Positions 35,173 through 44,190 of a DNA stretch of 61,677 nt are shown here, in pieces (the first letter of the stretch is position 1; each line of letters starts with the position of its first letter). A program made the translations under genes and the position numbers. Origin of the DNA: an uncultured bacterium (GTDB taxonomy: Bacteria; Planctomycetota; UBA1135; GCA-002686595); contig CALBMX010000094.1 of assembly GCA_937896235.1 (NCBI GenBank), forward strand, positions 1 to 61,677, in the 5' to 3' direction. A model generated the notes under the pieces. That model did no database searches and had not been told where the DNA came from. It worked only from the letters and a program-made list of their open reading frames with translations.

Positions 35173-35670
35173 TTATTCGGACTCTATCTTCGCGCACCAG
35201 CCCATTTCGAGCAGGGCCCTACCGATTCGATACTCGTCCGGTTCGGCCTCGCCGGGTGCGATCTCCATACGTGGGCGCGCCTCCCGCGCCTCGGGCATAT
35301 TGCGCGCACCGCAAATCAAGCACACAAAATCAAGGACCCGGTCCTCCAGGCGGCGGTCCGGGTCTCCATATAGATATAAATCAGCGACTCCCCAATTCTT
35401 GGGTGAGGGGTCTCTGAGATGGCTTCCAGGGGTCTCTTGAGCGCAAGGCCAGTGCAAGAGGACGCGTTTTGGGGCACCCGCGATGGGCCACCAGGAGATG
35501 AGCCCTCTTAACCGGAGCCCGTCGTGGCTTCGCAACAAAAGTTCCACGACCTGAAGACCCGGAACTTCGAGGTCATGACGAGGAACGATCAACATCTTGT
35601 TTGCTCGACCGTGGAGCTGCGCGAGTCGTCCCTGCCAATAGGCGGGATCAAACAAGAGGGGATAGAGCAT
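35173..35670 (-). CDS. Protein of unknown function, possible esterase fragment
   Basis: The 165-residue product from the ATG at 35670 (a GTG at 35790 would add 40 residues) includes FDPAYWQGRLAQLHGR, LRSHDGLRLRGLISWWP and GAPKRVLLHWP. The middle faintly resembles the start of acetyl-esterase-type alpha/beta hydrolases, but no GxSxG motif follows, so it would be a truncated or unrelated protein. It is 115 bp upstream of rpiB on the same strand and divergent from the amidohydrolase cluster. Confidence 0.45.
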   Translation of the reverse strand: MLYPLLFDPAYWQGRLAQLHGRANKMLIVPRHDLEVPGLQVVELLLRSHDGLRLRGLISWWPIAGAPKRVLLHWPCAQETPGSHLRDPSPKNWGVADLYLYGDPDRRLEDRVLDFVCLICGARNMPEAREARPRMEIAPGEAEPDEYRIGRALLEMGWCAKIESE

Positions 35671-36020
35671 GTTGGTAAATCCGGGGTGCACCTCGGATCG
35701 AGCGGAAAATCTTCTTAGCACCGAACGCTTGGGAGAGGGAATCTCAGTGATTGCAGGGTGGAGTTGGGAAAGAATCTTCGGAACCTGCACCGCCTGCCCC
35801 CCCCGGCGATCAAAACTTTATTGCAAAGGAAGTGCAGCCTTACCAATGAGACTCTGGGCATAGGCGCCCAACTGGCCTAGGATCGGGTCGCGGATTCCTC
35901 CTTAGGTAAGTCGATTGTTCAACTTCTGAGGTATACGACTCCCGGAAACCCTTTTGAAAAATGCCGTTCGGTTGGCGACGTTTCTTCCCCGACGCCCATA
36001 CCCCGTCCCGGTCTGCTTCT

Positions 36021-37382
36021 ATGCTAGCTCTAACACTTAGTCTTTCAGCTCTTGCCCTCCTCCCGAGCGGTCCACTTCCTAAGGACGACCCTGCGCCAGT
36101 CATCGTTATCGATGAGGCTCCGGCTCCCATCTACTTGATCCGTGCCTCGGAAGTGATTGTCCGCCCTGGCGAGTCGATTCAAGACGGCGAAGTTCTCGTT
36201 CAGAACGGAATGATCCTCGCCGTCGGCAAGGGCCTCACGGCCCCCGAGGGCGCTATTCTCGTCGAGGGTCAAACCGTTTGCGCCGGGTTCATCGACCCTT
36301 GGTCTTCTCTGGGCGTTGATTCGGCAAGTGTCGCCGAGCAACAAACGGACGCGTCGATGGCGACCTCCAGCGCGATCGATCTGTTCAACCAAGATCACTA
36401 TCGCACTGCGGCACGCGATGCGGGTGTGCTCTTGGTGCGCTCCCAAGTTGGGAAAGACGCTTGGCTGGGCGGCCTCGGCAGCGTCCTTGAATCCGGTCCC
36501 GCAGGAGCCGTCGTCCTCGAAGACGCCTGCCTCTCGTTCACCTGTGGGATTACACGCTCAGGTAATCGCTCGGACGTCTTCGATCGCATCGGTGAGGCCG
36601 ATCGTGTCGGCTCGACGATTGCCTCTGGCTTGAAGTACCGAGAAAGCCAAGTCGAGTACGCCCATGAATTGGAAGCATGGCAGAAGACGATTGACGAGGC
36701 CGCCGTGAAGTTGGAGAAGGACTTCAAAAAGGCGCAGAAGGATCGTGAGAAAGAGGTCGAAAAAGCCAAGGAGAAGGACAAGGAGTTTAAAGAGGAGCGT
36801 TACAAGGAAGATAAGCGCCCGAGCGCTCCGAAATTTGATGCCGATAAGGAGGTGCTCGCAAGAGCTGCCCACGGTGAGATTCCCGTTCTTGTAGAAGTGC
36901 ATGGCACGCAAGAGTTACGCGCTCTACTGGCCTCTACGAAAGACCTTACCCGCTTGCGGTTGATGATCAGTGGCGGCACGAATGCCCTTCCCTTTGCGGA
37001 GGAGCTCGCCGCCCGTCGCATCCCCGTGATCGTCCAGCCGATGCCAACCGGCGCACCCTCTTCTTCGGAAGAAAAAGGGCACGACCTTGGCCTGGCAGCG
37101 GCCCTTGCAGACGCTGGCGTTCAGGTCTTGATCGGGACCGGCGGCGCGGTTGCCGGTGTGCGCGACCTGCCCGTTTTGGCTCAGCTTGCGATCTCCCACG
37201 GCCTCTCCGAAAAAGCGGCCTTCGAAGCGCTGACCATCGGCGCGGCGAACGCGTTTGACCTGGGCGACCGATACGGAACGGTCGAGGCCGGTAAACACGC
37301 CGAACTACTTGTACTTAATGGCTCGCCCCTTGGCGGCCGCACGACCTTTGTCTTCACCGGCGGCACGCTGGTCGAGCTGTAG
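36021..37382 (+). CDS. Exported amidohydrolase-superfamily protein, metal site degenerate (cluster gene 1)
   Basis: The protein of about 453 residues has a signal peptide after the ATG at 36021 (an ATG at 35961 is in frame but gives no signal). It keeps the amidohydrolase N-terminal strand layer (GMILAVGKG) and C-terminal signature YGTVEAGKHAELLVLNGSPL. The DxHxH motif is replaced by FIDPWSS, so the usual metal site is lost. A Lys/Glu-rich helix of about 45 residues is inserted around 225-270. It begins a run of ten related genes; the next starts 8 bp later. Catalysis is doubtful; a structural or binding role is possible. Confidence 0.82.
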   Translation: MLALTLSLSALALLPSGPLPKDDPAPVIVIDEAPAPIYLIRASEVIVRPGESIQDGEVLVQNGMILAVGKGLTAPEGAILVEGQTVCAGFIDPWSSLGVDSASVAEQQTDASMATSSAIDLFNQDHYRTAARDAGVLLVRSQVGKDAWLGGLGSVLESGPAGAVVLEDACLSFTCGITRSGNRSDVFDRIGEADRVGSTIASGLKYRESQVEYAHELEAWQKTIDEAAVKLEKDFKKAQKDREKEVEKAKEKDKEFKEERYKEDKRPSAPKFDADKEVLARAAHGEIPVLVEVHGTQELRALLASTKDLTRLRLMISGGTNALPFAEELAARRIPVIVQPMPTGAPSSSEEKGHDLGLAAALADAGVQVLIGTGGAVAGVRDLPVLAQLAISHGLSEKAAFEALTIGAANAFDLGDRYGTVEAGKHAELLVLNGSPLGGRTTFVFTGGTLVEL

Positions 37383-37390
37383 CCTCTCCT

Positions 37391-38506
37391 ATGAGAAACA
37401 CAATCCTCTCCCTAGCGGGCGCACTTGCTTGCCTCGCTCCGTTTTCCGCCGCCCAGTCGGAAGGCGCACCTTTTGCTATCAAGGCCGAGCACATTCTTGT
37501 GGACGGTGGCGAGGTTCTTCTGGATGGCATCGTCATCGTTGAGGGCGGCAAGATCTCCAAAGTGGGCCTTGCTGCCGACCTTGCAGGTGGACTTCCCAAA
37601 GGAATGCCGATCCTCGATCACGACGGCTGGCTCTCCGCGGGCCTCGTCGCTGCCAACGGAACGATGGGGTTAGGCCCCGCGGCTGACGACTCCACCTCTG
37701 CCTTCACGGAAAACCTCCTTGTCGCGGAATCCTACGACGCAGACCACTCCTCCGTAAAGGAGGCGCGCGATGCTGGCGTTACCAGTTTTGGTCTAACCAC
37801 TGGTACGGGGAACGTGGCGGGTGGCCTGGGCTCGGCCGTGAAGACGGTGGGGGGCAAAATCATCAATTTGCGCACACACCTCTCCCTTTGTATTGCCCCA
37901 CCCGCGATTCAAAGTCGCCGCTATCCGACCAGTTATTCGGGGGCACTCAGCGCGTTGGACGAGCGGTTTGCTGCGGCCGAAGGAGTCTACGGGGCCGTGC
38001 TCAAGGGCGATCTCGACGTGACGATCGCAGTGGGCGAGCGACACGAGATCGACCGCGCGATCGGGTTTTCAAAACGCACGGGCCTCAAGTCGATTTTGAG
38101 GGGTGCCAACCGCGCGGGTGAGTTTGCGGAGCGCCTCTCCGAGGCGGGCATGTCTGTTGTCATGACGGCTCCCGTTCTTGGCGGCGTGAAATGGCACACC
38201 GATTCGATCCAGAGCTTGGCGAGCGCTGGCGTTCCGTTTGCTTTTGGGTTGGCGGACTCCAATGCCGGGGCAAGCTCCCTGCGCCTAGGCGCTTCGCTTG
38301 CTGTCCGCGCAGGCCTGGACCGCGCCTCCGCATGGCGCGCGATTACTTCAACCGCTGCTAGCTTGGCTGGCGCTGGTGACTCCGTTGGCCGAGTGGCTGT
38401 CGGTTATGACGCGGACCTCGCTCTTTGGAGCGGAGACCCCCTGTCTCCCGCGACTCGACTTGAGTCGGTTTACATCGACGGCGTCCTCATCACGGAGGGC
38501 AAGTAG
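37391..38506 (+). CDS. Exported amidohydrolase-superfamily protein, metal site degenerate (cluster gene 2)
   Basis: The 371-residue protein has a signal peptide (cleavage near FSAAQS). The strand AIVIVEGGKISKVG-like segment and the C-terminal VGRVAVGYDADLALWSGDPL identify the superfamily. At the DxHxH position it reads LVAANGT, and the other histidine ligands are not evident. It is the shortest member of the cluster and lacks the charged insert. The next gene starts 2 bp after its stop. Confidence 0.82.
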   Translation: MRNTILSLAGALACLAPFSAAQSEGAPFAIKAEHILVDGGEVLLDGIVIVEGGKISKVGLAADLAGGLPKGMPILDHDGWLSAGLVAANGTMGLGPAADDSTSAFTENLLVAESYDADHSSVKEARDAGVTSFGLTTGTGNVAGGLGSAVKTVGGKIINLRTHLSLCIAPPAIQSRRYPTSYSGALSALDERFAAAEGVYGAVLKGDLDVTIAVGERHEIDRAIGFSKRTGLKSILRGANRAGEFAERLSEAGMSVVMTAPVLGGVKWHTDSIQSLASAGVPFAFGLADSNAGASSLRLGASLAVRAGLDRASAWRAITSTAASLAGAGDSVGRVAVGYDADLALWSGDPLSPATRLESVYIDGVLITEGK

Positions 38507-38508
38507 CC

Positions 38509-39765
38509 ATGAAAACGATATTTAGCCTTAGCGCCTTTGTGCTTGTAGCACCGCTGACAGCCTTCGCGGATTCTCCGCAAATCGTAGGGGACGCGCCCGC
38601 TGCACCGATCGAGGCGTCCGCTCCTGTGGAGGCCGCTCCGGTCAAGTTCGTGATCTCTGCCGACGCGATCTACACCGCTGCCGGTGAGATGATTGAGGGT
38701 GGCACCGTTGTGATCTCCGGCACGACCATCGCCGCTGTGACTCCTGGTGGCGAGAGCGGCGAAGATGGCCTTCACGTCGCTGCGATCACCCCCGGATTCG
38801 TAGAGCTCAGCCCGCGCATCAATTTGGCGGACTACTCCGTAGAGGAGTCCGGCGAGATCATGCCCACGATGCGGGCCACCTCTTCCATGGACTTGTATGA
38901 CAAGCGATGGGAGCGCCTCTTAAATTCGGGGACAACTACGGTCTTGATTAGCCCCACTGCCGAAGACGTTGTGGGGGGGTTGACCTCTGTCCTCAAGACG
39001 GGTGGAGACCCCACGGTTGAAGCTCGTGTCGTCCTTGCCGACGCGACCCTTGCAGGTTCTTTTGGCTCGCATGCGAGCCGTGGAAACCACGCTGTTTTCG
39101 GTCGCCCGACCGACCACTTTTCCCGGCGTCCCACGACGCGTATGGGTACCGAGTGGTCGCAACGAAAAGCCTTCTATGACACCTTGGCCGCGATTGGCAA
39201 TGTAGACCGGCAGTTTGCGGGCTGGGACATCATGGAGTCGGTCCTGAATGGTGAGCGCCCGTATATCGTGCAGGCGTCCGCGACCCAGGACATCCGCACC
39301 GCGATCTACCTTAAGGAGGAGTTCGGCATCCCCAACATGGTCGTGGATGCTGCGGCGGAAGCGTGGCGCGAGCCGGGCCTTCTAGTGCGCTCTGGAATGG
39401 CCGTCATCCTGCCACCGTTTGATGCCCAGGGTCGCACCGCGATCGACAACGGTTTTCTGGCTTGGAACTCCGCCAAATTGCTGGACGACCTCGAAGTGCC
39501 CTTCGCGCTCTCGAGTCACGGTTCAGCTTCTCTCAACGGCCGCCTGTCTATGCAGGCCGGTTATGCCATCCGCGGGGGGCTCTCCTTTGAGGACGCCCTT
39601 GCCGCAGTCACAATCACTCCGGCCCGTCTTGCGGGCGTGGACTCCCGCGTCGGGAGTATCGAGGTTGGCAAAGATGCCGACCTCGTCCTCTGGAGTGGCG
39701 AGCCCTTTGCTGCAACTTCCCGAATTGTGGGAGTCGTCCTTAACGGCGAGCTCGTCACCAAATGA
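38509..39765 (+). CDS. Exported amidohydrolase-superfamily protein, metal site degenerate (cluster gene 3)
   Basis: The 418-residue protein has a signal peptide (PLTAFAD cleavage region), a Pro/Ala-rich linker and the superfamily signature VGSIEVGKDADLVLWSGEPF near the C-terminus. GFVELSPRI stands where DxHxH should be. ITPARLAGVD and LNGELVTK complete the C-terminal strand layer. Its TGA stop overlaps the next start as ATGA. Confidence 0.83.
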   Translation: MKTIFSLSAFVLVAPLTAFADSPQIVGDAPAAPIEASAPVEAAPVKFVISADAIYTAAGEMIEGGTVVISGTTIAAVTPGGESGEDGLHVAAITPGFVELSPRINLADYSVEESGEIMPTMRATSSMDLYDKRWERLLNSGTTTVLISPTAEDVVGGLTSVLKTGGDPTVEARVVLADATLAGSFGSHASRGNHAVFGRPTDHFSRRPTTRMGTEWSQRKAFYDTLAAIGNVDRQFAGWDIMESVLNGERPYIVQASATQDIRTAIYLKEEFGIPNMVVDAAAEAWREPGLLVRSGMAVILPPFDAQGRTAIDNGFLAWNSAKLLDDLEVPFALSSHGSASLNGRLSMQAGYAIRGGLSFEDALAAVTITPARLAGVDSRVGSIEVGKDADLVLWSGEPFAATSRIVGVVLNGELVTK

Positions 39766-41330
39766 AATTCCTCCCGAACCGCACACACGCAACTACCCTT
39801 CTCCCCGCACGGACCATGACCCTTCTTCGGAACTGGACCCTCGTCCCCGGCGCAATCGCCGCCTCCGTTCTTTTTGGCAACCTTCCCTCTGCTAGCGCCG
39901 CTGTCGGCGACTCTATTGTTATTGAAGCGGGCCGCATCATCACCCAAGCTGGCGAAGATATCGTCGATGGCGTGATCGTTATCACTGACGGTCGCATCAC
40001 AGCTATTGGCGCTGCAGCGGATGTAGAGAAGCCGTGGGACGCCCCCGTAATGGGTGGTCCCGAGTTCACCGTTTTCCCAGGCTTCATCGAGGCTCACACG
40101 AACAACGGAATGGATCGGCCCAACGAAAACCTAGACGTCACGCCTTTCCTGAATGTGCGTGATTCGATCGACCCGGTTAACTTCTTCTTCGAAGATTGCA
40201 AGCGCTGGGGAATTACCACTCTTAATGTCCAGCAGGGCAACAACACCGTTGTCGCCGGAAACGGCCGCGTGGTGAAGCCCGTAGGTGTGACTGTGGAGGA
40301 GATGACGATTCGTCCCGATTTCGGATTCAAGATCTCGATTTCGCCGAAGAGTGGAAAGTCGCGCGCCACCCAGCGTCAAACGCTGAACCGCGCCTTTGGC
40401 GATCTCCGCAGCGACCTCGAGAGTCAGGTTGAAAGCGCGAAGCTAGACGAAGAGCTTGCAGCCCGCGAAGCTCTAGGCCAAGGCCGCGAGCGCGAGGCTG
40501 AAGAGGGGGAAGGGCGTGCGATGACAGGTAGCGGCTGGAAAGTCGAAGGCCTCGAAAGGATTAAGCGCAGCGAGATCGATGAAAAGGTTCTACCCCTCCT
40601 CGAGATGGTTGAGGGTCGCCACCGCACGTTCCTCTACTGTGGTGCACCGATGGACGTTCAAACAGCGATTGACTTCGCAACAGAGAACGGCCTTCTGGCG
40701 AAGGCGACTCTTGTCTTGGACGCCAGCTGCTGGAAAGCCGCTGACGCCATCAAGGCCTCTGGGTTATCCGTGGTCCTCGACTCGAACATGGTTCACATCG
40801 AAGTGGACCCGATCACCGAAGAGGAGACAGAGACTTTTGTCCCTAGCGTCTTCGCCGAGAAGGGGATTCCCTTCGCGTTGTCCTCGGCCAACTCGTCGAC
40901 GAACTCGCTTTGGTTCCAAGCCGCACTTTGCGTTGGCTATGGAATGGAGCGCACCGAAGCACTTGCCGCAGTCACCACGGCGCCGGCCAACATTCTTGGA
41001 CTTGGCGACACGGTCGGTAGTCTCGAGGTTGGCAAGGCTGGCAACCTGCTCCTCCTCTCGGGGGATCCCCTCGATATGACTTCATGGGTCGAGTTCACCA
41101 TCATCGATGGTGTGAAAATTTACGACCGCTCGAAAGACGTGCGGAACCGTCACCTTCTCTATGGCGTCGAGCCGCGTGGCACTCTAGCTATTGAGTCGAC
41201 CGCTTCGGAAACGCCCAGCAAGATCGAAGTGGACGGTGAAGTGACAGAAGAGGCCAAAGGCGAGCCTGTCGAAGAAGTGGCTGAAGAGCCCATCGAAGAA
41301 GTGGTCGAAGAGACGACCAAGAAGGACTAG
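39762..41330 (+). CDS. Exported amidohydrolase-superfamily protein, metal site partly degenerate (cluster gene 4)
   Basis: The 522-residue protein overlaps the previous stop by four bases (ATGA); an ATG at 39816 would give a tidier signal peptide (cleavage near SASAA). The DxHxH position reads GFIEAHTNNGMD, so one His survives and the second is Asn. TPAPANILGL-like and VGSLEVGKAGNLLLLSGDPL mark the C-terminus. The protein ends in a Glu-rich tail with EEVAEEPIEEVVEE. A Lys/Glu-rich stretch lies around residues 215-260. Confidence 0.82.
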   Translation: MKFLPNRTHATTLLPARTMTLLRNWTLVPGAIAASVLFGNLPSASAAVGDSIVIEAGRIITQAGEDIVDGVIVITDGRITAIGAAADVEKPWDAPVMGGPEFTVFPGFIEAHTNNGMDRPNENLDVTPFLNVRDSIDPVNFFFEDCKRWGITTLNVQQGNNTVVAGNGRVVKPVGVTVEEMTIRPDFGFKISISPKSGKSRATQRQTLNRAFGDLRSDLESQVESAKLDEELAAREALGQGREREAEEGEGRAMTGSGWKVEGLERIKRSEIDEKVLPLLEMVEGRHRTFLYCGAPMDVQTAIDFATENGLLAKATLVLDASCWKAADAIKASGLSVVLDSNMVHIEVDPITEEETETFVPSVFAEKGIPFALSSANSSTNSLWFQAALCVGYGMERTEALAAVTTAPANILGLGDTVGSLEVGKAGNLLLLSGDPLDMTSWVEFTIIDGVKIYDRSKDVRNRHLLYGVEPRGTLAIESTASETPSKIEVDGEVTEEAKGEPVEEVAEEPIEEVVEETTKKD

Positions 41331-41355
41331 TTCCAACTACACCAAGGAAACATAC

Positions 41356-44184
41356 TTGAAGAACTCTTCATTCCATTTCGCCTCCGTGTCGGTCGGACTC
41401 GTCGCTCTGTGCGCGTTTTCCGCTTCGGCCTCTCCGGTGAACCTTTCAGTCGGTGACGGCTCCATCGCGATCAAAGCTGGCAAGATTCACACTCTTAGCG
41501 AGGCCGGTGTCGTCGAGAACGCCGTGATGATTGTGCGCGACGGTCGTGTGGTCAGCGTGACGTCCGGCGGGACAATCTCGCCAGGCATGCAGGTTATCGA
41601 CTACGGTAGCGACGCCACGATTATCCCGGGCTTAGTCTCGGCCAGCTCTGGCTTGGCGCGCGGTTGGGCTGACCCCCGTACCGCAGCTCCAGGCCTGTCC
41701 GCCCTCGACAACTTCGACTTCTTTGCAAACCACATCTCCGCCTTAGCTGCGGGGGTTACGTCTACCTATATTGATCCAGCGATTGGTCGCTTGATTGCGG
41801 GAACGGGCGCAGTGGTAAAGCTCGGTGGTGAAGGTCGCGAGCACCGCATCGTGAACGGCATTGCTGCCATCGATGGATCTGTCGCCGCGGACGCATACAA
41901 TACACCAGGGTTTTGGGAGCCTCCGGTTCCGGCTACGGTTGACGTTGGCATGGGGCAAGAAGAGCCGCAGATGCCACACTCGTTGCAAGGCGCCATCTTT
42001 GCTTTGGAGGGTCTTCTATCTAGCGCGAGGGGCGCTGAAGTCGAAGGGTTTGGACCGTATGCGCAAAACGAACTTGGCCAGGCGGTCCAAAATGGCGCGA
42101 TTTGGCGCTTCACGGCGAACACCGAAGAAGAGATTCGGGCCGTTGCGCGTTTTGCTGGTCGCAACAAGCTGGAGCTAGTCATCGACGGCGGGCGGGCAGC
42201 GGACGCTACTGTCGAAATGTTAAGCAGCGCTGGGGTCGGCGTCATCTTCGAACCGACCCAGCGCCTTGGTGCCACGACGAACTGGGGCAAAGGTGAGGAC
42301 AGCAGCTGGCCGAGTCTTTCGATCCCTGCCGCAATGGTCAAGGCTGGAATCCCGGTGGCGATCGCTCCGGGTCTCAGCCACTCGATTGATAGCCTTTGGG
42401 CGCTTGGAATCTTGGCCTCACAGGGGGACTTCAGCAACCTCGATGCTTTGCGAGCGGTAACGCTTACTCCTGCTCAGATGCTTGGTGCAGACGATCGTGT
42501 CGGCAGCCTTGGCAATGGAAAAGACGCCGATTTTGTCGTGCTGAATGGCGCGCCGATGGTGGCCTCCACAAGCATCAATGCGACCTGGGTTGACGGCGAG
42601 TTGGTCTACACGTCCCCAGAGATCGGCGCTGTCGTTTTGGAAGTAGACGAGCTTTTCGTCGGCGATGGAACCGTTCTGCGACCTGGCCAGCTCCTTATGG
42701 ATCACGGCCGTATTTTGGAGGTAGGTGAAGCGGTTGCGCACCCCAAGGGCGCAGTCATTATTCACGGTGCAGCTGCGATGCCTGGCATCGTCGATGCGTT
42801 GGGTCACTTCGGCCTTGAAGGGTCACGTCGACCTCCCTCCTCCTCTGTTCCGCTTAGCCGGATCCTGGACGTCCGTGGAGAGGGAGCCATGCGTGTCGCC
42901 AAAGCTGGCGTGACAACCATTGCGCTTTCGCCAACCAGCTTGAGCAACAACGGCACGACGATGGTTGCCTACAAGCCTGCGGCCGAGAACTTCGAAGATC
43001 TGATCGTCGAAGATGTTGCGGCTGTTCGCCTGACCTGGAGTAGCGAAAATCGCTACGACATCGGTCAGGACATCATTGGACTGCTTGAACGCGCGGTGAA
43101 GTATCGCGCGGATTGGGCGGAGTACAATGCGGCCATGGCTGCCTGGGTGGCTCCGGCGCCGGAGGCGGCTCCCCAGGCCGAGGCGAGTGGAGAAGAGGCT
43201 GACGCTGAGGCCGAGGCCGAGCCCGCAAAAGAAGACAAGGAAGACAAAAAGAAAAAGAAGGAAAAGGATCTCGATCCACTTACGGGAGTTTGGGCGGCCA
43301 CTGCCGATTGGGGCCATGCGCGTTTCCAATTCTCGGACGGCCCTTCTGCTGGGACCACCGAGCTTCGCGGCTCGCTGCGCTCTGACGCACTCTCTTTGAG
43401 CCTCCTGCGATTTGAGGGTTCGTTTGATCATGACGGCGACCAGTTAGAAGTTACCGGAGTTGCCGGCACTCTGACGATCTCTGCCAAACTCGATGACGAG
43501 AAGCTCGAGGGTACAATCACGATGGCGGGTGCTGAATATTCTTTCGAGGCAACACGGGAGTCTCGCGGCTATCAAGTTGCGGCGCGAACTGAAGTCCGGA
43601 AGCCAGAGGCTTCACCTAACGATCCCAAGGGTTTTCCCAAGGAGCCGAGGTTCGATTCCGACTTGGACCCACTTGCTCGCGCTATGGCGGGCGAGGTTGC
43701 CGTGATCGTAACGGCAAACCGCGACGACGAAATTCTGGCCTGCGTTGACGCCTTCGAGGCTGTTGGCATCAAGCCGGTAATCCTGGGCGCAATGGACATT
43801 CACAAGGTCAAAGATCAAGTTGCCGGGCGTATCGCCGGTGTGCTTCCCGATCGCTGGCCACTTCGCTCGACTAAGGGGATTGCCACGGTCAACCGCTTCG
43901 CAGAGCTGCAAGAGGCCGGCATACCGGTTGCCTTCTATTCCGCAGCGGAAGAGGGCGCGAGTGATCTCTTGTTGATGGCCGCTTACGCAGTCGTCGAGGG
44001 CATGAGCCCCGTCGGTGCCTTGAGGGCCCTCACCTCAGATGCCGCCCTGCTTCTCGATATCGATGATCGCGTCGGGCGCCTGGCGACCGGCTTGGATGCA
44101 GACGTGTTGCTCCTCGATCGAAGTCCTCTGGAGGTTACGGCGCGCGTTCAGCGCACCTGGGTCCTTGGCCGCGAGGTTCTCTAA
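41356..44184 (+). CDS. Double amidohydrolase-like exported protein, TTG start (cluster gene 5)
   Basis: The 942-residue protein starts at TTG, with AAGGA 7 bp upstream and no ATG nearby; the N-terminus KNSSFHFASVSVGLVALCAFSASA is a signal peptide. It holds two amidohydrolase-like domains in tandem, about 35-425 and 430-940. The first has GLVSASSG for DxHxH and VGSLGNGKDADFVVLNG at its end. The second has VDALGHFG (one His kept) and VGRLATGLDADVLLLDRSPL. Inside the second domain are an Ala/Glu/Lys linker with KKKKKEKD (about 615-640) and an inserted beta-rich domain of about 120 residues. This fusion suggests that cluster members work as pairs. Confidence 0.83.
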   Translation: MKNSSFHFASVSVGLVALCAFSASASPVNLSVGDGSIAIKAGKIHTLSEAGVVENAVMIVRDGRVVSVTSGGTISPGMQVIDYGSDATIIPGLVSASSGLARGWADPRTAAPGLSALDNFDFFANHISALAAGVTSTYIDPAIGRLIAGTGAVVKLGGEGREHRIVNGIAAIDGSVAADAYNTPGFWEPPVPATVDVGMGQEEPQMPHSLQGAIFALEGLLSSARGAEVEGFGPYAQNELGQAVQNGAIWRFTANTEEEIRAVARFAGRNKLELVIDGGRAADATVEMLSSAGVGVIFEPTQRLGATTNWGKGEDSSWPSLSIPAAMVKAGIPVAIAPGLSHSIDSLWALGILASQGDFSNLDALRAVTLTPAQMLGADDRVGSLGNGKDADFVVLNGAPMVASTSINATWVDGELVYTSPEIGAVVLEVDELFVGDGTVLRPGQLLMDHGRILEVGEAVAHPKGAVIIHGAAAMPGIVDALGHFGLEGSRRPPSSSVPLSRILDVRGEGAMRVAKAGVTTIALSPTSLSNNGTTMVAYKPAAENFEDLIVEDVAAVRLTWSSENRYDIGQDIIGLLERAVKYRADWAEYNAAMAAWVAPAPEAAPQAEASGEEADAEAEAEPAKEDKEDKKKKKEKDLDPLTGVWAATADWGHARFQFSDGPSAGTTELRGSLRSDALSLSLLRFEGSFDHDGDQLEVTGVAGTLTISAKLDDEKLEGTITMAGAEYSFEATRESRGYQVAARTEVRKPEASPNDPKGFPKEPRFDSDLDPLARAMAGEVAVIVTANRDDEILACVDAFEAVGIKPVILGAMDIHKVKDQVAGRIAGVLPDRWPLRSTKGIATVNRFAELQEAGIPVAFYSAAEEGASDLLLMAAYAVVEGMSPVGALRALTSDAALLLDIDDRVGRLATGLDADVLLLDRSPLEVTARVQRTWVLGREVL

Positions 44185-44190
44185 ACTACG

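Noticed and set aside
33345..35670. Microcompartment shell genes next to deoC and rpiB
   Set aside because: No protein in the window resembles BMC-H, BMC-T or BMC-P shell proteins; only the cargo-like extensions are present.
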